Below are positions 33,124 to 45,300 of a stretch of 64,000 bases of DNA, one piece after another. Every line of letters starts with the position of its first letter. Position 1 is the stretch's first letter. The notes under the pieces were generated by a model that saw nothing but the letters and a program-made list of their open reading frames with translations, was not told where the DNA came from and made no database searches. The DNA is taken from the NCBI GenBank assembly GCA_035506135.1, contig DATJPY010000104.1, positions 1 to 64,000 of the forward strand. The letters are read 5' to 3'. Source of the DNA: DATJPY01 sp035506135 (GTDB lineage: Bacteria; Myxococcota_A; UBA9160; PR03). The translations under genes were made by a program, and so were the position numbers.

Positions 33124-34056
33124 TCAGCGCCCCTCCGGCCAGACGAGCGTCCCGACGAGATCGGTGACGCGGGCGAAGCCGTGCTCCGCGGCGTAGGCCT
33201 CGATGCCCTCGGCGACCTCCACGGCCGCGAGCGGGTTCAGGTAGTTGGCCGTGCCGACCTGGATCGCGCGCGCCCCGCAGACCAGGAACTTCACGGCGTC
33301 CTCGGCGCTCGCGATCCCGCCGATCCCGCAGATCGGGATGCGCACCGCGCGGGCGGCCTGCCAGACCATGCGCAGCGCGACCGGGCGGATCGCCGGTCCC
33401 GAGAGCCCGCCGAGGCCGTTGCGGAGCACCGGCCGGCGCGTGGCCAGGTCGACGTCGAGCGCCTGCAGCGTGTTGATCAGGGAGAGGCCGTCTGCCCCCT
33501 CGCCCTCGCAGACGCGGGCCATCTCGGCGATGTCGGTGACGTTGGGCGAGAGCTTCACGAGCAGCGGGAGCGCGGTCGCCGCGCGAGCCGCGCGCACCAG
33601 CTCCGCGAGGAGCGCCGGGCGCTGGCCGAACTCGATGCCGCCGCTCTTCACGTGCGGGCAGGAGGCGTTGAGCTCGAGACCGGCGACGCGCGGCACGCCA
33701 GTCAGGCGCTTGCAGACCTCGGCATAGCGGTCGATCTCCGTCTCGAAGACGCTGGCCACCACGGGGAGCTCGACGGGCAGCAGCGGCAGCTTCTCGGCGA
33801 TGAAGGCGTCGACGCCCACGTTCTCGAGGCCGATCGCGTTCAGCATCCCCGCCGGCGTCTCGGCGATGCGCGGCGGAGGATTCCCCTGGCGCGGCTCGAG
33901 GGTGAGGCTCTTCGCGACGATGCCGCCGAGCCGGCGCAGGTCGACGAACGGAGCGAGCTCGCTGCCGTAGCCGAAGGTGCCCGACGCCGTGAGCACCGGG
34001 TTCCGCAGCCGGATGCCGCCCAGCTCGACGCGCGAGTCCACGGCCGGCGGGCTCAA
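33124..34056 (-). CDS. pyrD: Dihydroorotate dehydrogenase B, catalytic subunit
   Basis: 310 residues of the class 1B enzyme that oxidises dihydroorotate to orotate with FMN. It has NPVLTASGTFGYG, the conserved LNAIGLENVG, the catalytic Cys in LELNASCPHVKSGG, LVKLSPNVTDI, and ICGIGGIASAEDAV for phosphate binding. The partner PyrK is directly upstream. TTG 34056 overlaps the pyrK TGA (TTGA); GTG 34041 is an alternative start. Confidence 0.93.
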   Translation of the reverse strand: MSPPAVDSRVELGGIRLRNPVLTASGTFGYGSELAPFVDLRRLGGIVAKSLTLEPRQGNPPPRIAETPAGMLNAIGLENVGVDAFIAEKLPLLPVELPVVASVFETEIDRYAEVCKRLTGVPRVAGLELNASCPHVKSGGIEFGQRPALLAELVRAARAATALPLLVKLSPNVTDIAEMARVCEGEGADGLSLINTLQALDVDLATRRPVLRNGLGGLSGPAIRPVALRMVWQAARAVRIPICGIGGIASAEDAVKFLVCGARAIQVGTANYLNPLAAVEVAEGIEAYAAEHGFARVTDLVGTLVWPEGR

Positions 34057-34874
34057 GGCACCCCCGCCCACGCCACGGAGCCCGCGTCGAGCACGGGGCC
34101 GTCGCGACAGACCAGGGCGAAGCCACCGCCGTCCCTGGGGACCGCGCAGCCGAGACACACGCCGAAGCCGCAGGCCATGTGGTTCTCGAGCGACACCATG
34201 CAGCGTCGGCCGCGGCCGGCGGCGAGCTCCGCGGCTCGACGCATCATCGGTGTCGGACCGCACGCGTAGACCTGCGCGGGTCCCTCCGCGAGCGCGGCCT
34301 CGAGGAGCTCCGTCACCAGGCCGCGCGCCCCGCTGCCGCCGTCCTCGGTGGCCACGCGCAGCTCGACGCCGAGGGCCTCGAAGTCGCTCCGCCCCATCAG
34401 GTCGGAGGTCGTCCGCGCGCCGAGCAGCACCGCGACGGGCGCGCGCTCGCGCGCGCGCAGCGCGAGCTCGTAGAGCGAGGCGATCCCCGTGCCGCCTCCC
34501 ACCAGGATGGCGCGCTCGCCCGCGCGCGGCAGCGGAAACGCGACGCCGAGCGGCCCGACCATCCGCACCCGCTCGCCGATCCGCGTCTCGGCGAGGAGGC
34601 GGGTCCCACGCCCTGTCACCCTGTAGAGGATCTCCACCGCAGGCGAGGCGCCGTCCGCGAGCGTCCGATACACCGCCATCGGTCTCGGCAGGAGCGGGTC
34701 GTGGCGCGCCGCCGCGCCGACCGCGCCGGGCGAGAGCATGACGAACTGGCCCGGCGCCGAGCCGGGCCAGGACGGTGCGGCGAGCCGGAGCCGGAAGCTC
34801 TGGCCGCCCTCGGCGCGGTTGTCGATCACCTCGACGTCGAGCCGCTGCGGAGCGGCGAGCGCCGCGCCGGTCAA
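34053..34874 (-). CDS. pyrK: Dihydroorotate dehydrogenase B, electron transfer subunit
   Basis: 273 residues that pass electrons from PyrD to NAD through FAD and a 2Fe-2S cluster. It has PGQFVMLSP and RPMAVY for flavin binding, GPLGVAFPL, LVGGGTGIASLY for NAD, and YACGPTPMM. The cluster ligands are in NHMACGFGVCLGCAV, with a fourth Cys in ALVCRDGPV. No ATG fits the N-terminus; TTG 34874 overlapping the rimI TGA is the probable start. Confidence 0.9.
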   Translation of the reverse strand: MTGAALAAPQRLDVEVIDNRAEGGQSFRLRLAAPSWPGSAPGQFVMLSPGAVGAAARHDPLLPRPMAVYRTLADGASPAVEILYRVTGRGTRLLAETRIGERVRMVGPLGVAFPLPRAGERAILVGGGTGIASLYELALRARERAPVAVLLGARTTSDLMGRSDFEALGVELRVATEDGGSGARGLVTELLEAALAEGPAQVYACGPTPMMRRAAELAAGRGRRCMVSLENHMACGFGVCLGCAVPRDGGGFALVCRDGPVLDAGSVAWAGVP

Positions 34875-35372
34875 ACCTCCTCCAGGGCGAGGCTCATCAG
34901 GATCGCGTCCTCGCGCGCCTCGTAGTAGCGGGGGCGACGGCCGACCACCGCGAAGCCGTGGCGGAGGTAGAGATCGATCGCCGCACGGTTCTGCGCGCGC
35001 ACGTCGAGCTGGATCCATCCGAGGCCCGCGCGCCGCGCCTCCTGGAGCAGCGCGCCGAGCAGCGCCGAGGCGCCTCCGCGCCGCCGCAGCTCCTCGCGCA
35101 CGGCGAGGAGCAGCACCTCGATCCCGCCCGCCCCCGCGCCGGGGACGCGGCGCGCCAGCAGGAAGCCGTCGATCGCGCGCGCCGGGTCGGGCGACGCGAG
35201 CGCCCACGCCTCGCCGTCGGGGCTCGCGAGCTCGGCGGCGATCGATGCGCGCGACCAGCCCCGTGCGAAGGCAGCGGCGCCGAGCGCGGCGATCGCCGCC
35301 CCGTCGGACGGCCGCGCGCGCCGTACGCGCCACGCGGGCCCGGCCGAGCGGGCAGGCTTCGCTGCGACCGAC

Positions 35373-35389
<17 letters not shown>
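34871..35389 (-). CDS. rimI: GNAT N-acetyltransferase, RimI-like
   Basis: 172 residues with a GNAT fold: FARGWSRASIAAEL, the acetyl-CoA-binding segment LAVREELRRRGGASALL, and LDVRAQNRAAIDLYLRHGF leading to RYYEAREDAILMSL, as in the ribosomal-protein S18 alanine acetyltransferase family. The Q/RxxGxA-type loop reads RRRGGA. It starts at GTG 35389 and overlaps ntrX by 17 bp and pyrK by 4 bp. A different protein substrate is possible. Confidence 0.8.
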
Positions 35390-36721
<1,332 letters not shown>

Positions 36722-36737
<16 letters not shown>

Positions 36738-39130
36738 CGGGTGACTTCGCTCGCCTTCGGCTCGCTGCGCGCGCTCGCTTCGCGAGCGCTGGCCGATGAT
36801 CCAGACGCGGGCTCGGCAGACCTCGTTTCAGCGCTGAGCGGGAGTTCGACGATGAACCGGGCGCCGTGGGGCTCGGCCTCGTGGACGCGGACGTAGCCGC
36901 GGTGGTCGGCGGCGATGCGCGAGACGATCGCGAGCCCGAGCCCCGTGCCGTGCTGCTTCGTCGAGAAGTACGGCTCGAAGATGCGCCGGCGATCCTCGGG
37001 GCGGATGCCAGCGCCGTCGTCGACGACCTCGAGCCGGGCGGCGTGCAGCGGCGCGTCGTGGAAGGTGCGCAGGTCGACGTGGCCGACTCGCGCGCCGGGC
37101 TCGCTGGCCGTCCGCTCGTGCACGGACGCCACCGCGTTGTCGATCAGGTTCGAGAGCAGCCGTCCGAACTGCTCGGGGTCGAGGTCGACGCTCGGCAGCG
37201 ACGGGTCGAGATCGGTCTTCAGCACCACGCCCTCCGTCCCCTGGTAGCGCGCCACCGCCTCGCGCACCACGCGGTTCAGGTCGCCCGGCACCGGATTGGC
37301 GGCGGGCAGACGGGCGAAGTTCGAGAACTCGTTGACCAGGAGCTTCAGACTGTCCACCTGGCTGGTGATGGCGTCGACGCACTCGTCGAAGACGCGCGCA
37401 TCCTCGGCGCCGGCGCGGAAGCGCGCGCCGAAGCGGCGGCGGATCCGCTGCGCGGAGAGCTGGATCGGCGTCAGCGGATTCTTGATCTCGTGGGCGATGC
37501 GGCGCGCCACCTCCTGCCATGCCTCCATGCGCTGAAGCTTGACGAGCTGGGTGTAGTCGTCGAACACCAGCACCGTGCCGAGGACGCGCCCCTCCTCGTC
37601 CTTCAGCAGGGTGATCGTGACGAGGAGCGTGAGCAGCTCGTCACCCGAGGCAAGCTGGATCTGCCGGCGGATGCTCTCGCGCACGCCGGCGCGAAGGCCG
37701 GCGCCGAGGTCGGCCACGGCGCGCAGGTGATCGGGCGTCTTCAGCACCTCGTCGAGCGGCCGGCCGGCCACGCCGACGCCCGGAGGGATCCCGAGCAGGC
37801 GCTGGGCCGACGGATTGATCGTGTTGATGCGCCCCTCCGCGTCGAGCGACACCACGCCGGCGCCGATGTTGCGCAGCACGATCTCCATGTACGAGCGCCG
37901 GCGCTCCAGCTCGGCGTTGCTGCGCTCGAGGTGGCTGCGCGCCTCCTTCAGGTCGCTCGTCATGCGGTTGAACGAGCGCACCAGGAACCCCACCTCGTCG
38001 TCGGACTGCGGCTCGATCACGACGTCGAGGTTGCCGCGCGCCACCTCCGCGGTGCCCTCGGCCAGCGCCCGGATCGGCGTCGAGACGCCCTTGGCGATGC
38101 GGAAGCCCCACCAGATCGCGAACAGCACGACCACGAGCGAGAACAGCAGCAGCTCGACCCGGTAGAGCTGTGCGATGCGGCCCGCATACGGCTGCAGGCG
38201 CCGGTACTCGTCGTGCGCGGCGCGGATGCGCTGGATCTTGTCCGCGAGCGCGAACGGCACGAAGTGATTCACGACCACCGCGCCCTCGGCGGCCGCCTCG
38301 GGGACCGGGCCCGGCACCGGTACCGCGCCGCGGATCACGATGCCGCCGACGGCGTCCTCGATCCGCGACGTCGCCACGCCCTGCTGCGCCGAGCGCACCA
38401 GGTCGCTGTCGGGCCGGGAGAAGTTGGCGGCCGGGATCTCCGGGTTGACCGCGACCACCAGCTCGTCGCCGGCGGCGCTGAAGACCTCGACGACGCCCAG
38501 GTTGTAATCGCGCTGCCGCGCCTGCACCAGCTCGGAGAGCGCCTGCAGGTTGCCGTCGTGGAGCAGGCGGCGCTCGGCGATCTGGTCCGCGATGCGCTGC
38601 CCGAAGAGCAGGGCGTCGTCCGCCTCGGACTGGGAGTAGATCTCGGCGACCTGGCGGCTCTCGTCGAGCGTGCGGTCGATCTGCAGGCTGAACCAGGTGT
38701 CGATCGACGCGCCGATGATCGAGGAGGACACCACGAACAGCACCACGGCTGGAACCGTGGCGACCACCGCGAAGGCGACCACGAACTTCAGGTTGAGGTG
38801 GGAGCCGAGCGAGCCCTGGCGCCGCTCGAAGACGAGCTTCACGAGGTTCCGGGCGACCAGGTAGACCAGCAGGATCACCAGGAACACGTTGAGCGCGTTC
38901 AGGAGCAGGAAGAGCGCGGAGTCGGCCACCGAGAAGGCGCGGCGGGGGGCGGAGGCCCACTGCTGGCCGACCACCGTCGCTGCGATCAGGACCAGGACCA
39001 GCGAGGAGACCCAGAGCTCGCGCTTTCGACGCCGCTGCTCGGCCGAGAGCGCCTCGGCGTCCGCCCTGGCGCCGGCGGAGGCGTCGGGCTCGAGTCGCGC
39101 TCGGTCCTCGGGTAGGGCGTCGGCGGGCAT
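36722..39130 (-). CDS. ntrY: Membrane sensor histidine kinase, NtrY-like
   Basis: 802 residues. Three N-terminal hydrophobic helices (near LWVSSLVLVLIAATVVG, LFLLLNALNVFLVILLVYLV and FVVAFAVVATVPAVVLFVV) precede a periplasmic sensor of about 200 residues and a further helix (LLLFSLVVVLFAIWWG). HAMP, PAS, HisKA (RRIAHEIKNPLTPIQLSAQR) and HATPase (NLIDNAVASV, DDGAGI, GTGLGLAIVSRI) domains follow. It is paired with NtrX, overlapping by 16 bp. ATG 39130 is the likely start. About 27 C-terminal residues after the HATPase domain are encoded by a dispersed repeat. Confidence 0.92.
36742..36804 (-). repeat. Dispersed GC-rich repeat, copy 2 (in the ntrY tail)
   Basis: 36742-36772 matches 59906-59936 (reverse complement) at 30 of 31 positions. 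The rest matches the ruvB copy, including a hairpin GCGCTCGC/TTC/GCGAGCGC (36771-36789) and then the shared TGGCCGATG and TCCAG. It encodes the ntrY C-terminal tail and abuts the ntrX start codon. Confidence 0.8.
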
Positions 39131-39312
39131 CCAGGAAGGCCTCTTCGGGCCGGAGGTTGCCGCTTGGTCGGGGGGCCCGGGCCTCGGGCGAACCCTATCA
39201 AAGCCCCCCTTCGGTGCAACCGAGAAGCGCCACTCCACCGTCAAGATCGGAACCCGGCGCGTCGATACGAAGGGCAGTTGCGCACGCCCTGCGCTCGGAA
39301 GATCAATCGCCC

Positions 39313-42300
39313 GTGAGCCCGCACCTCGTCCGCCTGCGCGAGCGCTTCGAAGCCAACCCGGGCGATCGCATCGCCTTCGAGGCGCTCGAAGAGCACTACT
39401 TCCTGCGCGGCGAGTGGCGGGAGCTGGTGCCGATCTACGAGAGCTACCTCGCCGCGGCGGGAGCGGATCGCCCCGCGGCCGAGCGGGCCCGGCTGCTCTT
39501 CCGGATGGGTCAGGCGATCGAGGCGGGCCTCGCCGACGCGGAGCGCGCCGCCGGGTGCTATCGACAGTCGCTCGAGCTCGATCCCGGCTTCGCGCCCGCG
39601 CTTCGTCAGATGCGGACGCAGGCCGTCGCGGCCGGCCGCTGGTCCGAGGCGCGCGACCTCGTCGAGCGCGAGGCGGCGGGCTGCGCCCGGCCGGAGGATC
39701 GCGCGCCGCTCCTCGCCGAGCTGGGCGAGCTCAGCCTCGGCGACCGCGGCGACGCAGCGGTCGCCATCGAGAGCTTCACGCGCGCGCTCGAGGCAGAGCC
39801 TACGAGCCGCCGAGCGCTGGTCGGGCTGGCGAAGGCGTTGGAGAAGGCCGGCCGCCTGCAGCAGGCGGTGCAGGCCTGGGAGCGCGCGATCCCGCGGCTC
39901 GAGGGCGGCGAGCGCGCGATCGCGACGCGCTCGCTCGGCGCGCTCCTCTCCGGTCCGCTCGGCGAGCTCGAGCGCGCCCTCGACGTTTATGAGGCCGCGC
40001 ACCGCGCCGAGCCGCAGGAGCCCGAGTGGCTGGAGGCTCTCGCCGCCACGCTCGGCGCCCTCTCGCGCTGGGCGCCGGTGGTGGCGCTCGGCGAGCGGCG
40101 CCTCGCGCTCGCGCGGGATGCGTCGCGGCGGGTCGAGATTGCGCTCTCGACCGGACGCCTGCAGCTCGACCGACTCGGGGACGCCGCTGGCGCGCGCGCC
40201 TGGTTCGAGCGCGCGCTCGAGATCCAGGAGGGCGGCGCGGTCCACCTGGCGCTCGCCGAAGCGGCGGGCCGCCTCGGCGACACGGCGGGGCGTACGTGGC
40301 ATCTCGAGCGCGCGATGGAGCACGGCGCCGAGATCCCCGCGTGGTCGGATCTCGGGCTCCCGACCGACGCGGCCCCCGGTGCCGGGGCGGACGGAGGGCT
40401 CGAGCTCCTGCGCAACGCGGCGAGCGAGCGGCCGTCCGATCCCGCGGCGATGGAGGCGCTGGCGGCGGCGCTGGCCGAGGGGCACCGCGACGAGGAGCTG
40501 GCCGACGCGCTCGAGCGACATGCGGAGCTCGCGACCACCGGCCCGCGCGAGCGCGCCGCGCTGCTGCGCCGGGTCGGGGAGATCCGCGAGTCGCGGCTCG
40601 ACGATCTCGACGGGGCCGCCGAGTCCTACGAGCTCGGCTTCGGCCTCGATCCGGGCTCGCCCGGCCTGGTCGAGGCGCTCGAGCGCGTCCTGCGCAAGCT
40701 CGAGCGCCTGGACGACCTGGCCCGCGTGCTCGAGCACGCGAGCGCCGCCCTCCCGGCCGAGCGCGCGGGGCTCTTGTGCGCGCGCGGCGAGCTGATCCTC
40801 GATCGACACGGAGAGGTGTCGGAGGCGACGCGCCTCTTCGAGGACGCGCTCGCGCTCGAGCCGGGCTCTGGCCGCGCGGCGCGCGGCGCGGCCCGAGCCG
40901 CCGCCGCGCAGGGCGACGGCGATGCGCTGCTGCGCGCCCATCAGCAGGAGGCCGCCGCCTGCAGCGCCGAGCGGCTGCCGCAGCTCGTCGCCGAGATGGC
41001 GCGCCTGCCCGGCGGCGCCGAGGCCGCGCTTCCGGCGGCGCGCCGCTGGGCCGCCGCGGCGCCCGACGATCGGGACGCCCTCCAGACGCTCGCGCGCCTG
41101 CTCGAGGAGTCCGGCCTCACCGAGGAGCTGGTGCTCGTGCTCGAGCACCTCGACGCGAGGCTGGGCGACGCGCCGACGGAGCGCGCCGCCGCGCAGCGAC
41201 GCCTCGCGTGGCTGCACGCCGCGGAGGGCCGCAACGAGCTCGCGCTCGCGGCGTGGCGCGCCGCGCTGCGCCACGACCCTCGCGACGTCGCCTCGCTCGA
41301 GGCGCTCCTCGGCGCGCTCGGCGAGGGGGGGCGCGACGAGGAGATCCTCGCTCTGCTGGACGAGTACGCCCCGGCCCGGGCCGGCGAGCCGCGGTCGATC
41401 GCCGAGCGGCGCGCGCGCTCGCTCGAGGCCGTCGGGCGCCACGCGGACGCGGCCACGATCTACCGATCGCTGCTCCAGCGCGAGCGAGGCGAGCGCGGTG
41501 TCGAGGCTCGCGAGCCCGACGAGGCCGAGCGCGACGAGTCGCCTCTCGCGGAGGCGCTCGAGCGCGTGGCTCGGGCGGCCGGAGACGACTCCTCGCTCGC
41601 GTTGGCCCTCGAGGAGCGCGCATCGCTCGCGGTCGACGTCGGGACGCGCGCCCGTGTCGAGATCGAGCTGGCCATCCTGCTCGAGGATCGCCTCGATCGG
41701 GGCGAGGAGGCGCGCGCACTGCTCGCTCGTCTCGCCACGTCGGAGGAGCGCGACGTCGCCGCCACCGCGGATCGACGGCTCGAAGCGCTCCTCGAGCGCG
41801 CAGGAGACTTCGCGGCGCTCTGCGAGCTGCTCGAGGCGCGCCTCGCGTGGGCTCCGCGTGGGCTCGCCTGGAAGCTGCACGCGCGGATCTCGGAGATCGC
41901 CGAGCAACGTCTCGGGGACCCGGGACGCGCGCGGCGGCACCTCGAGGTCGCCGTCGGCCATCTCCCCGAGCAGGCCGAGCTGTGGCGCCGGCTGGCGAAT
42001 CTATACGACGAGGATGCGCAGCCGGAGGAGCTGCTGCGGGCTCTCGAAGGGGAGATCGCGACGCTCGCGGGCGGCGCCGGAGCCGAGTCGAACGCCTCCG
42101 AGTCGGTCGTGTCGCTCCATGCCCGCGCCGGTCGCATCGCGTTGCGGGAGCTCGGAAGCCCGGAGCGCGCCGAGCCCCACTTCCGCCGCGTGCTCGAGCT
42201 CGATCCCAGCCATGTCGAAGCCGGCGAGTTCCTGATCGGGCAGCTCGAGGCGCAGGGCCGACTGGAAGAGATCCCGCCGCTGCTGCGCGCCCGGCTCGCG

Positions 42301-45300
42301 CACCTGACCGATCCGGCCGACGCCGACCGGCGCAACGATCTGCGCCTGCGACTCGCCGTCTGGCTCGGGGAGCGGCTCGGGAGACCCGACGAGGCGGCCG
42401 ACGTGCTCGAGGCGGCGCTCGCGGAGGCCGAGCCGGCCGGCGCGATCGCGCTCCGCCTCGCCGACCTCTACGCCTTCCTGCGTCGGTTCGACGCGCTCGT
42501 CGCGCTGTGCGAGCACGCCGCTCCCGCCGCCCAGGCCGGGCCCGAGCGGGCGGGCTGGTGGCTGCGCGCCGGAGAAGCGCGCCGCGAGTCGCGCGACGAC
42601 GACGGCGCCCGCCAGGCCTACGCGCGCGCGCTGGCCGAGGATCCCGGCGCCGAGGCGCCGCGGGTCGCGCTCCGCGATCTCGCGCGCCGGCGAGGCGATG
42701 CGAGCGCGCTCGCGGCGCTCCTCGAAGAGGATCTGGAGCGACCGGGCGCCGACGAGCGGACGCTTCGCGCGGAGCTCGCCGATCTCTGCGGCGGGCCGCT
42801 CGCATCGCCAGCGCGCGCGCTCGATCACCTTCTGCGCCTGACGGAGCTCTCGCCGCGCGACGCCGCGCTGCGCGAGCGCGCGACAGGAGCCGCGCTCGCC
42901 GAGGGTCGCCCCGACCTCGCGTGCGAGCTGCTGCGCCGCGCGGCCGCCGACCCGCAGTCGGCCGGCCTGCGCGCCGGTCTCTGGGCACGCTGCGCGCAGC
43001 TCCTCGAAGGGCCCCTCGGCCGCCCGGCCGAGGCAGCCGCCGGCTACCAGGAGTCGTTGCGTCTCGACCCCGACCAGCCGGCGTGCTGGCAGGCGCTGCG
43101 CAGGCTCCTCGAGTCGCTCGACCGCACCGGCGACGCGCTCGTCGCGTTGCGCGGCGAGTGGCAGCGGGCGCCCGCCGAGGCGCGCGCCGAGCTCGCGGCG
43201 CACGGAGCCGACCTGGCAGCGCCCCTCGGCAGCGACGGCCCGCTCGGCGCGTGGATCGAGCGCCTGGCGCGCCTCGTTCCCGACGACCTCGCGCTCTGGC
43301 AGCGCGTCGCGCAGATCCAGGCGCAGGGCGGGCGCCCTGCGGACCGCGAGCGGGCGCTCGCGCGCGCCGCACGGTCGCGCGATGCAGACGGCCCGACGCG
43401 CCGCGACCTGCACCGCGAGCGCGCGGTCGTCCTCGAGCGCTCGCTCCGTTCTCCGTCTCGGGCGATCGCGGCGCTCGAGGAGGCGCGCCGCCTCGATCCG
43501 CGTCACCCCGACGTCCTCGCCGAGCTCGACCGCCTCTACACGTCCGAAGGTCGGCCTCGCGAGCTGCTCGAGCTGCTCGAGGTGCGCATGCAGTCGGCTG
43601 CGCCGGCGGAGCGACACGCGCTGGAGCGACGCGCCGCAGCCTGCGCCGAATCGATCGGCTGCGCCGACCGGTCCGCCGAGCTCTGGCTCGCCGGGCTCGC
43701 CGACGACACGCTCACGGCCGACGCCCGCGCCGCCCTGGTGCCTCGCGCCGCCACGGCCCTGTGGCGGGTGCGCCGGCTTCCGGACTGGGCCCGCCTCGCG
43801 GAGGAGGAGCTCGCTGGCCCGGACCTCGCGCCCGACCGCCGCGTCGAGCTCCGACGCGAGCTCGCGCGCGCCTGGTCGGGGCCTCTCGCCCATCCGGAGC
43901 GCGCCCTGCCCCACCTGCGTGCGCTGGTCGACGACCCGGCCGCCGGAGCCGCCGATGCCGAGCAGGTGGAGCTGCTGGCGGCCCTGCGCGCGGCAGGCGG
44001 TGGCGTCGAGCTGGCGCGGCGCCTCGCGAGCTGGCTGCGCACCCAGCCTGAGGACCTGGCGGGTTGGCGCGAGCTCGCGCGCCTCCACGAGGAGCGCTTC
44101 GCGGCGCCGGCGGCCGCCGCCGAGGCATGGCGCGAGCTGCTGCGCCGCGATCCCGGCTCGCACGACGCGCTGGCGGGACTCCGTCGGGCGAGCGAGCGGT
44201 GTGGCGACTGGCCGGAGGTCGTCCGCGCCCTCGAGGCGGAGCTCGCGACCGAATCGCGGCGAGGTACCTCGGCAGCGCCCTGCTGGCGGCGGATCGGGCA
44301 GATCCGCCTCGATCACCTCGCCGATCCCTCGCGCGCCGAGCAGGCCTTCGCGAGCGCACGCGCCGCCGACCCCCGCGATCTCGGCGCGCTGCGCGGGCTC
44401 ACCGAGATCGCCGAGTCGCGCCGCGATGTGCCGCAGGCGCTCTCCCTGCACGCCGAGGAGCTCGCACTCCTCGGAAGCGACGAGCCCGAGCGGCGCCGCG
44501 CGCTCTGGCTCCGCATCGCCGCGCTCGCCCCGGATCCGCAGCGCTGCGCCGACGCGTTCGCCGAGGCCGATGCCGTCGCGCCGCTCGGCGCGCCGGAGCT
44601 CGCGGCCTGGGCGCGCTCCCTGTCGGTGCTCGGTGCCACCGTTCGGTGGTGCTCGGTGTTCGCGCGCTGGTGCGGCGCGTCGGACGCATCGCCGGCGGCC
44701 ACCGACTGGGTGTCGCTGGCGGGCGTGCTCGTGGACCTCGGCCGCGCCGCCGAGGCGGAGCCCCCGCTCGCGCGCGCGCTCGCGGCGGATCCCGACCTCG
44801 CTGCCGGCTGGACGTTGCGCGCGCGGCTGCGCGAGGCCTCGGGCGAGACGACCGACGCCGCGGAGGCGTGGCGGAGCGCGGGGCGCGCGGAGGCCGCCGC
44901 GCCCGGCCGCGGCCGGGCCGCGGCGCAGGCCTTCGCGCGCGCGGCAGCCCTGGTCGAACCCGACGACCCGGCCCGCGCCGCCGAATGCCTCGAGCAGGCC
45001 ACGGCGGCCTCGCCCGACTTCGCCACCGCCCAGGCGGCTTTCGCGCGGGTCGCCGAGCGACTCGGCCGCCTCGACGAGGCGGCCACCGCCGCATGGCGCG
45101 CCCTGGCACCCGACGCCGAGCCCCGCCTGGAGGGCGGCGAGCGCCTCGAGACCGCGCGCATCGGCGCGCGGACCGCGAGCGCTCTCGGCCGCTGGCAGGC
45201 GGCCTGGGACATGTCCTCGGAGGCGCTCGCGCTTGCGCCGCAGACCGCGGATGCGCTCGCCGCCCGCGGCCTCGGCGCCTTCCACCTCGGAGCGCCCGTC

